Shown here in pieces: positions 15,283 to 23,655 of a stretch of 28,955 bases of DNA. Within the stretch, counting starts at the first letter, position 1. The number at the start of each line of letters is the position of its first letter. Position numbers and translations under genes: made by a program. This DNA is from Acidaminococcus sp. CAG:917 (GTDB lineage: Bacteria > Bacillota > Clostridia > Christensenellales > CAG-917), in NCBI GenBank assembly GCA_000437555.1, contig FR901011.1:1-28955 (forward strand), written 5' to 3'. The notes beneath the pieces were generated by a model. That model ran no database searches, was not told the DNA's origin, and saw only the letters and a program-made list of their open reading frames with translations.

Positions 15283-15365
15283 TAAATCGTCAAAATCCGC
15301 CTTATGCGTTTTGCTCTTTGCCGATTGTATTAAAAAAGCGGAGGCTAACGGAAATTTTAAAGGAA

Positions 15366-15390
15366 TTTAAATCGATATATACGATTTAAA
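15366..15390. repeat. inverted repeat in the argG-argH spacer
   Basis: TTTAAATCG (15366-15374) and CGATTTAAA (15382-15390) pair perfectly around ATATATA. There is no T tract, so it is more likely an mRNA stability or processing stem, or a protein site, than a terminator. Confidence 0.6.
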
Positions 15391-15428
15391 GGCGGCGTTT
15401 GAGGAAGAAAAAATACAAAAATCATTAA

Positions 15429-15457
15429 GCCGTCTTGTCGGATATCCGACGGACGGC
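15429..15457. repeat. strong G/C hairpin just upstream of argH
   Basis: GCCGTC (15429-15434) pairs with GACGGC (15452-15457), and between them lies the perfect 14-bp palindrome GTCGGATATCCGAC (15437-15450). The structure ends 16 bases before the argH ATG, and argH has no clear ribosome site, so it may tune argH translation or mRNA processing. Confidence 0.65.
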
Positions 15458-15473
15458 AAACGAATTTATAGCT

Positions 15474-16853
15474 ATGGAAAAATTGTGGAAAGGAAGATTT
15501 TCAAAACCGCTTGACGAGAAATGCGCAAAGTTCAATTCATCGCTTCCCGTCGACAAAAGGCTTTACGGGTGTGACATAAAAGGAAGCGTCGCACACGTTA
15601 CCATGCTTAAAAATTGCGGCATTATCCCGTCGGAAGATGCGGATAAGATAGTTTCAGAGCTGAAAAAAATTAAAGACGATATCGATTCGGGAGCTTTGAA
15701 GTTCAATCCCGAAAGCGAGGACGTCCACAGCTTTATCGAAAACGAGCTCACAGCGCGTATAGGAGAAGCGGGCAAAAAACTTCACACCGCAAGAAGCCGT
15801 AACGACCAGGTTGCTCTCGACACCAGACTTTATCTTTCGGATAATGCCGATAAGATGACCATGGCTTTAAAGGAGCTTATAGAAATAATAGTCGCTAAAG
15901 CTGAAGAAAATATCGACACGGTTATGCCGGGATATACGCACATGCAAATCGCTCAGCCTATAACGCTGGCAAATCATCTTTTGAGTTATGCATTTATGTT
16001 CTTGAGGGATTGCGACAGAATTTGCGACTGCAAAAAACGCACCGAAATATCTCCTCTCGGTTGTTGCGCTTTGGCAGGCACGACCTATCCCGTCGACAGG
16101 GAAATGACGGCAAAACTTTTGGGCTTTAAGGGTATTACTCAAAACAGTCTGGACGGGGTGTCCGACCGTGATTTTGTTTTGGAATTTGCCTTTTGCTGTT
16201 CGACGGTTATGATGCATCTTTCGAGATTTTCGGAAGAGGTCATACTTTGGTGCTCCAAAGAGTTTTCGTTCATAGAACTCGATGACGCATTTTCGACGGG
16301 CTCGTCTATAATGCCTCAGAAAAAAAATCCCGATATGGCGGAACTCATCAGAGGAAAGACGGGCAGGGTTTACGGAAATCTTATGGCGCTTCTCACCTTG
16401 ATGAAAGGACTTCCGCTTGCTTACAACAAGGATATGCAAGAGGATAAAGAGCTGATTTTCGACAGCATTGACACGGCGATAGACTGTATAGATATTTTCG
16501 GCGGAATGCTTTCTACGGCAACCGTAAAAAAGGAGAATATGTTAAAAGCGGCAAAACTCGGCTTTATCAACGCCACCGACTGCGCCGATTATCTCACCAA
16601 AAAAGGAGTGCCTTTCAGGACGGCATATAACGTTACGGGCAAGCTTGTGGCTTATTGTCTCGAAAATGGCAAGGCATTAGACGAGCTTAGTATAGACGAA
16701 CTTAAATCGTTCAGCGACGTTTTCGACAAAGACGTATATGACAAAATAGAATTGTCCTATTGCGTGGCGGAAAGAAAGAGCGACGGCGGACCCGCTCCCT
16801 CAAGCGTGAAAAAACAGATTGCGATTGTAAAAGATTTTCTTAAATCGCTTTAA
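15474..16853 (+). CDS. argH: argininosuccinate lyase
   Basis: This 459-residue enzyme splits argininosuccinate into arginine and fumarate, the last step of the pathway. It belongs to the fumarase/aspartase superfamily: GSSIMPQKKNP (276-286) is the signature loop. HTARSRNDQVALD (about 103-115) and YTHMQIAQPI (about 152-161) are the other two conserved regions. Length is normal. The start is ATG 15474 (MEKLWKGRFSKP); the frame runs back to a TTG at 15435, which lies in a hairpin. The ribosome site is weak. Confidence 0.97.
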   Translation: MEKLWKGRFSKPLDEKCAKFNSSLPVDKRLYGCDIKGSVAHVTMLKNCGIIPSEDADKIVSELKKIKDDIDSGALKFNPESEDVHSFIENELTARIGEAGKKLHTARSRNDQVALDTRLYLSDNADKMTMALKELIEIIVAKAEENIDTVMPGYTHMQIAQPITLANHLLSYAFMFLRDCDRICDCKKRTEISPLGCCALAGTTYPVDREMTAKLLGFKGITQNSLDGVSDRDFVLEFAFCCSTVMMHLSRFSEEVILWCSKEFSFIELDDAFSTGSSIMPQKKNPDMAELIRGKTGRVYGNLMALLTLMKGLPLAYNKDMQEDKELIFDSIDTAIDCIDIFGGMLSTATVKKENMLKAAKLGFINATDCADYLTKKGVPFRTAYNVTGKLVAYCLENGKALDELSIDELKSFSDVFDKDVYDKIELSYCVAERKSDGGPAPSSVKKQIAIVKDFLKSL

Positions 16854-17089
16854 AAAAAATTCAATAAGTTATATAATATAGTTAACAAACGTTAAAAAAA
16901 ATTAAGCCTGAGCTTTTTGCTTGGGCATATCCGATTTAAAGGATATAAAGGCATTGCAAAGTCAAAAAGAGTTTGGCGACTAACAAAGCCAACGGCAACG
17001 GATATGGCGATTGTCGGGCAAAGAACTAATCCAAAAGTTAAAACAATTAAAACCGAAATGCCGAATAGGCAGCAGTATAAGCGGAAAAT
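16854..17089. other. argH-argC spacer with hairpin
   Basis: GCCTGAGC (16906-16913) and GCTTGGGC (16919-16926) pair with two G-T wobbles around TTTTT; no T run follows. A TATAAT at 16872-16877 lacks a fitting -35. I see no gene. argC has only a weak ribosome site (GCGGA). Confidence 0.5.
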
Positions 17090-18028
17090 ATGATAAAAGT
17101 ATTTATTGACGGAAACAAAGGAACGACGGGACTGAAACTTAAAGAGAGATTGTCCCGCAGAGAGGATATACAGCTTCTTGAAATCAAAGAGGAGTTAAGA
17201 AAGGATATGTCCGCTAAAGCCGAAATAATGACAAAAAGCGATTTTACCTTTCTTTGTCTTCCCGACGACGCAAGCAGGGAGGCGGCGGCAAACGCGGGTG
17301 AGGACGTGAGAATAATCGACGCATCGACGGCGCACCGCACGGAGAGCGGTTGGGCATACGGATTACCGGAACTCGGAGCGAAGTTCAAAGAAAAGATAGC
17401 TTCATCAAACAGAGTTGCCGTTCCCGGTTGTCACGCAAGCGGATTTTGCCTTATTGCATATCCCCTGATAAAAAGCGGAATTTTAAATGCCGATTATCCG
17501 TTCAGCTGTTTTTCCCTAACGGGATATTCGGGCGGCGGTAAGGCTATGATTGCCGAATACGAAGCTGAGGCACGCGACAGGGAATACGACTTTCCCCGTC
17601 AATACGGCTTGACCCAAAATCATAAGCATTTAAAGGAAATGACCAAAATAACGGGCGTGACGTATAGCCCGATATTTTCCCCGATAGTTGCTCCATTTTA
17701 CAGCGGAATGGAAGTTACCGTGCCGATATTCACAAGACTTTTAAACGGGGCTACGGCAAGCGACTTATACGAAGCGTTAAAAAATCATTATGAAGGCTGT
17801 CAAATGGTCAAAGTTATGCCTTACGGATACAACGCCGATAAAATGCTTTCGGCGGGCGGCATGGAAAAGCGCGACGATTTAAAGCTTTATGTTTACGGCA
17901 ACGAGGAAAGGATAATAGTTTCCGCGGTTTACGACAATCTCGGCAAGGGTGCGTCGGGTGCGGCGGTGCAATGTATGAATATTATGGCAGGTCTCGACGA
18001 AACGACGGGACTTGTTTTGGGAGACTGA
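17090..18028 (+). CDS. argC: N-acetyl-gamma-glutamyl-phosphate reductase, short (type 2) form
   Basis: This 312-residue NADPH-dependent enzyme reduces N-acetylglutamyl phosphate to the semialdehyde. It is the shorter type-2 class (about 310 residues) rather than the usual type 1 (about 345). The nucleotide loop is DGNKGTTGLKL (8-18), and the catalytic cysteine is Cys114 in VPGCHASGF, where type 1 has GCYPT. LTGYSGGGK and the C-terminal GKGASGAAVQCMNIM are typical. ATG 17090 has a weak ribosome site. argJ begins two bases after the stop, so the two are probably coupled. Confidence 0.93.
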   Translation: MIKVFIDGNKGTTGLKLKERLSRREDIQLLEIKEELRKDMSAKAEIMTKSDFTFLCLPDDASREAAANAGEDVRIIDASTAHRTESGWAYGLPELGAKFKEKIASSNRVAVPGCHASGFCLIAYPLIKSGILNADYPFSCFSLTGYSGGGKAMIAEYEAEARDREYDFPRQYGLTQNHKHLKEMTKITGVTYSPIFSPIVAPFYSGMEVTVPIFTRLLNGATASDLYEALKNHYEGCQMVKVMPYGYNADKMLSAGGMEKRDDLKLYVYGNEERIIVSAVYDNLGKGASGAAVQCMNIMAGLDETTGLVLGD

Positions 18029-18029
18029 T

Positions 18030-19244
18030 ATGAAATTTATCGACGGTTCAATAACGGCGGCTCAGGGATTTTCGGCAAGCGGAGTTCACGTCGGGATAAG
18101 GAAGAACAAAGGTAAAAAAGACCTTGCGCTGATTTATTGCGAGACGCTTTGCGACGCCGCGGCTGTCTATACCATGAATGCGGTTAAGGGTGCGCCGCTC
18201 AAGGTTACAAAAAAGCACCTTGAAAACGGAAAGGCGAGAGCCATCTTATGCAATTCCGGCAACGCCAATACGTGCGCCGCAAACGGCGAAAAACTTGCCG
18301 AGGACTGTTGCGATATCGTGGCGAAATGCACGGGCGTGGATTCTACCGACGTCATCGTCGCAAGTACCGGAGTTATAGGTCAAACTCTTTCATTGGAGCC
18401 GTTTGAAAGCGGAATACCCGTTGCTGCGAAAAAACTTTCAAAAGACGGAAGCACCGACGCGGCAGAAGCCATTATGACTACGGATACGGTAAAAAAACAG
18501 TTTGCCGTCGAGTTTGAGATAGGCGGCAAGATATGCCGTCTCGGAGGTATAGCAAAGGGCTCGGGAATGATTGCTCCCAATATGGCGACGCTTTTAGTGT
18601 TCGTCACAACCGACGTGAATATTTCATCCGAGATGCTCCATAAAGCTATAAGCGAGGACGTAAAGACGAGTTTTAACATGGTTTGCATTGACGGCGACAC
18701 GTCCACAAACGATATGTTAACCGTCATGGCAAGCGGTCTTGCCGGTAACGAAAGAATAACTTCGGAAGGGGAAGACTTCGATAAATTCAAAAACGCGCTT
18801 AAAGCCGTCACAACGTCGCTTTGCAAACTTATCGCCACGGACGGCGAGGGAGCCTCAAAACTTATCGAGTGCACTGTTGAAGGCGCGAAAGATTATGAGA
18901 GTGCACGCAAGATGTGCAAGGCGATAATATCGAGCAATCTGTTTAAAGCGGCAATTTTCGGTGCGGACGCAAACTGGGGCAGGGTGCTCTGCGCGGCAGG
19001 ATACTCGGGCGCCGAGGCTGATTTTGAAAAAGCTAAAGTGGAGTTTAAATCGCAATCGGGAGAGATAGTCGTGTGCCTTGACGGCGCGGGACTTGAATTC
19101 GACGAGGACCTTGCTAAAAAGATATTGACGGAAAAAGAAATAGAAGTCATTCTCACATTAAAAGACGGCAACGGAAAATGTCAGGGTTGGGGCTGTGATT
19201 TGACCTATGATTATGTAAAAATCAACGGCGACTATAGAACCTGA
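18030..19244 (+). CDS. argJ: glutamate N-acetyltransferase / N-acetylglutamate synthase
   Basis: This 404-residue enzyme moves the acetyl group from N-acetylornithine to glutamate, so the pathway runs as a cycle; many ArgJ proteins can also use acetyl-CoA. The proenzyme cleaves itself at KGSGMIAPNMATLL: Thr187 becomes the new N-terminal nucleophile of the beta chain. CNSGNANTC (74-82) and the STGVIGQ oxyanion block (112-118) are conserved. Length is normal. ATG 18030 is two bases past the argC stop, with GGGAG inside the argC end; an upstream start six codons earlier is rejected. No argA was seen in the window. Confidence 0.96.
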   Translation: MKFIDGSITAAQGFSASGVHVGIRKNKGKKDLALIYCETLCDAAAVYTMNAVKGAPLKVTKKHLENGKARAILCNSGNANTCAANGEKLAEDCCDIVAKCTGVDSTDVIVASTGVIGQTLSLEPFESGIPVAAKKLSKDGSTDAAEAIMTTDTVKKQFAVEFEIGGKICRLGGIAKGSGMIAPNMATLLVFVTTDVNISSEMLHKAISEDVKTSFNMVCIDGDTSTNDMLTVMASGLAGNERITSEGEDFDKFKNALKAVTTSLCKLIATDGEGASKLIECTVEGAKDYESARKMCKAIISSNLFKAAIFGADANWGRVLCAAGYSGAEADFEKAKVEFKSQSGEIVVCLDGAGLEFDEDLAKKILTEKEIEVILTLKDGNGKCQGWGCDLTYDYVKINGDYRT

Positions 19245-19500
19245 TAAACAAAAACAAAATTTAAGGCATTAATTAAATCGGCTGCTTAATCTAAAAAGGT
19301 TAGTTTTAAGAAGCAATAAAGAGCAGACTCAATCTGAAAAACTAAGCTTTTAAATAGAGATAAATTTGTGAAACTATATCGCTAAAGGTTGGACAAAAAA
19401 CCTTAAAGCTAAATAAAAGACTATTTTAAACAATTTAATAAAGACGGCTTCTTTAGCCGTAGAAAAATAAAATGGGCGAGACGTCGCCATAGAGGATAAG
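19245..19500. other. argJ-argB spacer with two small hairpins
   Basis: ACGGCT (19444-19449) pairs with AGCCGT (19455-19460), and GGCGA (19475-19479) with TCGCC (19484-19488), just before the argB ribosome site (AGAGG). Neither has a proper T tract. No gene or clear promoter is seen in the 256 bases. Confidence 0.5.
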
Positions 19501-20358
19501 ATGATAAAAAATATCGGAAACGCCGAAAAGGCGGAAATACTGATGCAGGCCTTGCCGTATATTAAAAAATACCACAAACAGACCGTTGTCATTAAATACG
19601 GCGGAAATGCGATGACGGACGACAATATCAAAAAGATGGTCATGGGCGACCTTGTGCTGCTCAGGCAAATTGGCGTAAACGTCGTGCTCGTCCACGGCGG
19701 CGGTCCTGAGATAAACGATGCTTTAAAGAAGATGAACATCGAAACCGAATTTATAGGCGGGCTTAGAAAGACAGGCGAGGATGCAATCAGCGTCGTGCAG
19801 ATGGTCCTTGCGGGAAAGGTAAACAAAGACCTCGTCAATCTTATCGAGCTGTGCGGCGGACAGGCGGTAGGACTCTGCGGTATAGACGGAAGAATGATTG
19901 AAGCGGACTTTGAAAACAAAGAACTCGGCTTTGTAGGAAAGATAACAAACGTCAATCCCAAGCCCGTGCTCGATATGCTCGAGGCGGGATTTATCCCTGT
20001 TGTGGCCAGCGTCGGTTGCGACAAAAAGGGCAATGTTTACAACATAAACGCCGATACGGTTGCGGCAAGACTTGCCGCCGAGCTTAAGGCAATGAGCCTT
20101 ATTAATCTCAGCGACGTGCCGGGACTTCTTAAAGATAAAAACGACCCGACTACCCTCATTAAGGAAGTAAACGTGAGCGAAACGCTTAAACTTATGAACG
20201 AGGGCATTATCTCGGGCGGTATGATACCTAAAGTCAAATGCTGCGTTGAGGCAATCAGGAGAGGCGTAAAGCAGGTATTTATCATAGACGGCACGGTAGA
20301 GCACGCCATTCTCGTTGAAATGATGAACGACGAAGGCGTCGGAACGATGTTCCATTAG
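19501..20358 (+). CDS. argB: acetylglutamate kinase
   Basis: This 285-residue amino-acid-kinase-fold enzyme phosphorylates N-acetylglutamate. VVIKYGGNAM (29-38) is the nucleotide-binding N-terminus, and VNVVLVHGGGPEI (59-71) is the acetylglutamate site. GLCGIDG and the C-terminal GGMIPKV...A are conserved. The N-terminal extension before the kinase core is the type often seen in arginine-inhibited enzymes, but feedback inhibition is not shown by this alone. The argD ribosome site AGGAGG (20357-20362) overlaps the argB stop codon. Confidence 0.97.
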   Translation: MIKNIGNAEKAEILMQALPYIKKYHKQTVVIKYGGNAMTDDNIKKMVMGDLVLLRQIGVNVVLVHGGGPEINDALKKMNIETEFIGGLRKTGEDAISVVQMVLAGKVNKDLVNLIELCGGQAVGLCGIDGRMIEADFENKELGFVGKITNVNPKPVLDMLEAGFIPVVASVGCDKKGNVYNINADTVAARLAAELKAMSLINLSDVPGLLKDKNDPTTLIKEVNVSETLKLMNEGIISGGMIPKVKCCVEAIRRGVKQVFIIDGTVEHAILVEMMNDEGVGTMFH

Positions 20359-20366
20359 GAGGAGAG

Positions 20367-21524
20367 ATGACGACTAAAGAATTATCCGACAAATATCTCG
20401 TGCCCAACTATGCGAGGCAGGATATAGTCTTGGTAAAGGGGAAGGGCAGCTTGCTCTATGACGAAGACGGAACGGAATACATAGATTTCGGCTCGGGCAT
20501 AGCGGTAAACGGCCTGGGAATATCTCCCGACGAGTGGCAAGAGGAAGTGATAAATCAAATCAGAACTTTGCCTCATGCGTCAAATCTATATTACAGCAAG
20601 CCCCAGGCGATTCTTGCAGAAAAGCTTTGCAATATGACGGGATTTAAAAGGGCGTTTTTTTGCAATTCGGGAGCGGAAGCCAACGAGTGCGCCATAAAGT
20701 GCGCGAGGAAATATTCATTTGATAAATACGGAAAGGGCAGAAGCACGATTATTACTTTTGTAAACTCTTTTCACGGAAGAACAATGGCAACGCTCACAGC
20801 TACGGCGCAGGACGGTATGCACGACTATTTCTTCCCGTTTTTGGACGGATTTAAATATTTGCCCGCAGGAGATTTCGATAAATTTTCGGAGGGCGTAGAC
20901 GGCAGCGTATGTGCAGTTATGACTGAATTCGTTCAGGGCGAGGGCGGCGTCATAGCGCAGGATAGAGAGTTTATCAAAAAGGTTTACGACTATTGCAAAA
21001 AGCACGATATTTTGTTTATTGCGGACGAAGTTCAGACGGGCAACGGAAGGACGGGCAAACTTTACGCCTATGAGCATTATGAGGTAAAACCCGATATTCT
21101 AACTACGGCAAAGGGACTTGGAAACGGACTTCCCATAGGAGCCGTTTTAATGGGAGACCTTGTTGAATATACTCTTTCGGCAGGGACGCACGGAAGCACG
21201 TTTGGCGGAAATCTTGTTGCATGCAGCGGTGCCGTCAAAGTGCTGGACAAAATCGATGATAAGCTTTTAAAGGGCGTTAACGAGCGTTCGGAATATATAA
21301 AGAGCGAACTTTGTTCGGCGGGCTTTGAGGTCTCGGGACTCGGTTTAATGCTCGGAATAACCTGCAAAGACAAAAATTACGTTATTAAAGAGTGTTTAAA
21401 AAGAGGGCTTATCGTTCTTAGCGCAAAAAACAAGATAAGACTTTTGCCTGCGCTCAACATTGATATGAAATTGCTCGAAAAGGGCGTGAAAATATTAAAA
21501 GAAGTATTACTCAGCGAGGAATAA
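20367..21524 (+). CDS. argD: acetylornithine aminotransferase
   Basis: This 385-residue class-III PLP aminotransferase turns the semialdehyde into N-acetylornithine with glutamate as amino donor. FCNSGAEANECAIK (about 93-106) is the phosphate-binding region, and IADEVQTGNGRTGK the cofactor-ring region. Lys249 in TTAKGLGNG is the Schiff-base lysine, and THGSTFGGN follows. Length is normal. AGGAGG lies four bases before ATG 20367. Only one base separates its stop from the argF start. Confidence 0.96.
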   Translation: MTTKELSDKYLVPNYARQDIVLVKGKGSLLYDEDGTEYIDFGSGIAVNGLGISPDEWQEEVINQIRTLPHASNLYYSKPQAILAEKLCNMTGFKRAFFCNSGAEANECAIKCARKYSFDKYGKGRSTIITFVNSFHGRTMATLTATAQDGMHDYFFPFLDGFKYLPAGDFDKFSEGVDGSVCAVMTEFVQGEGGVIAQDREFIKKVYDYCKKHDILFIADEVQTGNGRTGKLYAYEHYEVKPDILTTAKGLGNGLPIGAVLMGDLVEYTLSAGTHGSTFGGNLVACSGAVKVLDKIDDKLLKGVNERSEYIKSELCSAGFEVSGLGLMLGITCKDKNYVIKECLKRGLIVLSAKNKIRLLPALNIDMKLLEKGVKILKEVLLSEE

Positions 21525-21525
21525 T

Positions 21526-22431
21526 ATGAAACATTTACTTAAACTTGCCGACCTTACGGGAAAAGAAATCGACAATCTTTTAAATCTTGCCGACCAACTC
21601 AAATATGAGCGTAAAAACGGTATACCGCACGAGGTGTTGAAAGGACAGACCCTCGGTATGATTTTTACTAAGTCGTCTACAAGGACAAGGGTATCCTTTG
21701 AAACGGGAATTTATCAGCTTGGCGGTCAAGGCTTGTTTTTAAGCTCCGCCGATTTGCAGATAGGCAGGGGCGAGCCGATAAAGGATACAGCCAGAGTTTT
21801 GGGAAGATATCTCGACGGCATTATGATAAGAACTTTCAAACAGTCCGACGTTGAAGATTTGGCAAAATATTCGGGTATACCCGTCATCAACGGGCTTACC
21901 GACTACTGTCACCCGTGTCAGGTGCTTGCCGACCTTATGACGATAAGGGAAATAAAAGGCTCGCTTAAAGGGCTCAAAATTTGTTTTATCGGCGACGGCA
22001 ATAATATGGCAAACTCGCTCATTGCCGGAGCGGTAAGGTGCGGTATGAAAATATCGATTGCCTGTCCTTCAAATCACAGACCCGACGAGGCGCTTGTAAA
22101 AGAGGGATTTGATTCGGGACTTCTGACATTGACAGAGTCGCCTTTGGAAGCGGCGGAGAATGCCGACGTTGTTTATACCGACGTGTGGGCAAGCATGGGA
22201 CAGGAAAAAGAAGCGGCGGAGCGTGCAAAAGATTTTAAAGGCTATCAGGTAAACGACCTTCTTATGAGCAAGGCAAAATCGGACGCTATCGTGCTTCACT
22301 GTCTGCCCGCTCACAGGGGAGAGGAGATAACCGACGAGGTCATGGAAGCGCACGCAAAAGAAATTTTTGAGGAAGCGGAAAACCGACTCCACGCCCAAAA
22401 AGCGGTTATGGTTACTCTTATGAAAAAGTAG
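21526..22431 (+). CDS. argF: ornithine carbamoyltransferase
   Basis: This 301-residue enzyme makes citrulline from ornithine and carbamoyl phosphate. The carbamoyl-phosphate loop SSTRTR is at 50-55, HPCQVLADL is near 127-135, and the ornithine-binding HCLPAHRGEE begins at 258. Length is normal. The ribosome site GCGAGGA lies within the end of argD, and the genes are one base apart, so translation is coupled. It is the last gene of the operon. A catabolic role (arcB) is unlikely given the biosynthetic neighbours. Confidence 0.96.
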   Translation: MKHLLKLADLTGKEIDNLLNLADQLKYERKNGIPHEVLKGQTLGMIFTKSSTRTRVSFETGIYQLGGQGLFLSSADLQIGRGEPIKDTARVLGRYLDGIMIRTFKQSDVEDLAKYSGIPVINGLTDYCHPCQVLADLMTIREIKGSLKGLKICFIGDGNNMANSLIAGAVRCGMKISIACPSNHRPDEALVKEGFDSGLLTLTESPLEAAENADVVYTDVWASMGQEKEAAERAKDFKGYQVNDLLMSKAKSDAIVLHCLPAHRGEEITDEVMEAHAKEIFEEAENRLHAQKAVMVTLMKK

Positions 22432-22438
22432 TATTTAA

Positions 22439-22465
22439 CCGTAAATTGCGTTTAAATATTTACGG
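22439..22465. repeat. hairpin after argF
   Basis: CCGTAAAT (22439-22446) pairs with ATTTACGG (22458-22465). It has no T run. It may protect the 3' end of the arg transcript ahead of the real terminator. Confidence 0.5.
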
Positions 22466-22492
22466 ATTGTTAAAATCGCTAAAGAGAAAAAT

Positions 22493-22524
22493 AAAAGGGA
22501 TTGACAATATGTCAATCCCTTTTT
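22493..22524. terminator. terminator shared by argF and the XRE gene
   Basis: GGGATTGAC (22497-22505) and GTCAATCCC (22511-22519) form a perfect 9-bp stem around AATAT, flanked by AAAA and TTTTT, so it works both ways. It closes the arginine operon and the convergent regulator gene. Confidence 0.92.
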
Positions 22525-22540
22525 GATTTAAGAAATAACT

Positions 22541-22747
22541 TTAATCTTCTAAACCTAAAAGATAATCCGTAGAAACCTCCAAAACTTCCGCAAGTTTAAT
22601 GAGGTTTGATATTGTAGGTTCGTTCACGCCGTTTTCCCAAAAGGATATAATTCCGTTGCTTACTCCTAACAGATTGGCAAGCTCGGGTTGAGATAATCCC
22701 TTTTCCGTTCTGAGCGCTTTTAATCTTTCACAAAAAACTTTCAGCAT
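22541..22747 (-). CDS. small XRE-family HTH regulator
   Basis: This 68-residue DNA-binding protein is a single Cro/CI-type helix-turn-helix. RLKALRTEKGLSQPELANLLGV forms helices 1-2, SNGIISFWENGVNEPT holds the recognition helix and the conserved W/E-x-G turn, and LAEVLEVSTDYLLG is the usual end. It has no ligand or dimerisation extension. It reads away from the FxLYD lipoprotein gene, and two copies of one palindrome lie between them (22749-22766 and 22786-22803), so it very likely represses both itself and the lipoprotein. Its own ribosome site is weak, and the first operator ends two bases before its ATG. Confidence 0.88.
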   Translation of the reverse strand: MLKVFCERLKALRTEKGLSQPELANLLGVSNGIISFWENGVNEPTISNLIKLAEVLEVSTDYLLGLED

Positions 22748-22748
22748 G

Positions 22749-22803
22749 TTCTTAGTATACTAAAAGCAATGAAAAATAATTGACATTCTTAGTATACCAA
22801 GAG
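22749..22803. promoter_or_regulatory. pair of XRE-type operators
   Basis: Operator 1, TTCTTAGTATACTAAAAG (22749-22766), and operator 2, TTCTTAGTATACCAAGAG (22786-22803), share the core CTTAGTATACYAAG and are near-palindromes centred on GTATAC. Their centres are 37 bases apart, about three and a half helical turns. Operator 1 covers the minus-strand -10/start region of the XRE gene. Operator 2 fills the spacer of the plus-strand promoter. Confidence 0.75.
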
Positions 22804-22809
22804 TATAAT
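22780..22809 (+). promoter_or_regulatory. promoter of the FxLYD lipoprotein gene
   Basis: TTGACA (22780-22785), 18 bases and TATAAT (22804-22809) are both perfect hexamers. The spacer is exactly operator 2, so repressor binding would exclude RNA polymerase. Confidence 0.82.
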
Positions 22810-22846
22810 AAATAGAACGAAGGAAAAAGAGAAAGGGGAGAGGCTT

Positions 22847-23224
22847 ATGAGAAAAAAGTTTTGTTTATTCGGTTGTTTAATTCTGGTCATACTTATTTGT
22901 TCGGTTACCGTTTTTTCGGGGTGTTCCGATTCAACGAAAAGATACGAATTTGTCGAGGGACCTACTTTAAGCGTGGAATATACTCAATATCTGGGCTATA
23001 CTGCGACGGTTTCGGGTTGTTTAAAAAATAATACTTCTAAGGAATATACTTACGCATGCGTCACGTTCGGACTTTTCGACGAAAACGGGGTTCAGATCGG
23101 GACAGCTTTGGATAATATAAATTATTTACAGCCTAACGGCAGGTGGTCTTTTGAAGCGATATCTTTAGGGGCTTTTGATGTCAAACCTGTTTCCGCTAAA
23201 TTGGTTAATATCGATATGTGGTAA
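22847..23224 (+). CDS. small FxLYD-domain lipoprotein
   Basis: This 125-residue exported lipoprotein has a signal peptide with lipobox FSGC, so Cys26 carries the lipid. The mature part is a single FxLYD-like beta domain: VSGCLKNNTSKEYTYACVTF, FGLFDENG (the F-x-L-Y/F-D core, about 75-82), then LQPNGRWSF. Such domains are common in surface proteins of Bacillota; their ligands are mostly unknown. The strong ribosome site AGGGGAG precedes ATG 22847. It is controlled by a consensus promoter under the neighbouring XRE repressor and followed by its own terminator, so the pair forms a self-contained switch. Confidence 0.82.
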   Translation: MRKKFCLFGCLILVILICSVTVFSGCSDSTKRYEFVEGPTLSVEYTQYLGYTATVSGCLKNNTSKEYTYACVTFGLFDENGVQIGTALDNINYLQPNGRWSFEAISLGAFDVKPVSAKLVNIDMW

Positions 23225-23259
23225 CGAAAAAAGGGAAAATAACAATAGCTAAAATATTT

Positions 23260-23283
23260 AAACGCACTTTAAAGTGCGTTTTT
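23260..23283 (+). terminator. terminator of the FxLYD lipoprotein gene
   Basis: AACGCACTTT and AAAGTGCGTT (23261-23280) form a perfect 20-bp palindrome followed by T residues. It lies 36 bases after the stop codon. The A/T-rich stretch 23284-23445 holds only ACAAATA/TATTTGT (23408-23426), a weak stem that may end the minus-strand remnant. Confidence 0.8.
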
Positions 23284-23445
23284 CATTTGTTTTTAACTGT
23301 TCATTAAAAAATTTATAAAATGCCGATGACGATTTCAATTTGATAAATATAGCTTTAACTAAATTGCTATACTTTCAGACACTTTTTTAACGTAAAATTT
23401 CATTTTGACAAATAAAAAATATTTGTTTTGGCGGATAGTTAAATT

Positions 23446-23655
23446 TTATATACCGCTTTTCGTTTTATCTTTAATATCGGCGTTTTTGTCGGGGACAGGA
23501 CAATCGTCTTTTTTTTCCTTCTTTTTATACAGCACGGCGACGGTTATCGCTATGGCGTAATAGAAGGGGATAAGCAAAAACGCTATCCAAGCCCCGTCTC
23601 GGTTCCCGGCTAAAAGAATAAGTTCAAAAATCAATCCGCTCAAAAAAGGGACGTT
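23446..23655 (-). pseudogene. 3' remnant of a small membrane protein gene
   Basis: On the minus strand the frame 23751-23446 is open for 101 codons. Its first 31 codons are antisense to a clear alpha/beta-hydrolase fragment and are not protein-like. From about 23655 onward it reads as a membrane protein end: two hydrophobic segments (about FLSGLIFELILLA and WIAFLLIPFYYAIAITVAV), then a charged tail (YKKKEKKDD...KDKTKSG). No start codon or ribosome site lies near the join. I read it as the surviving C-terminal half of a gene cut by the same deletion that truncated the hydrolase. Confidence 0.5.
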
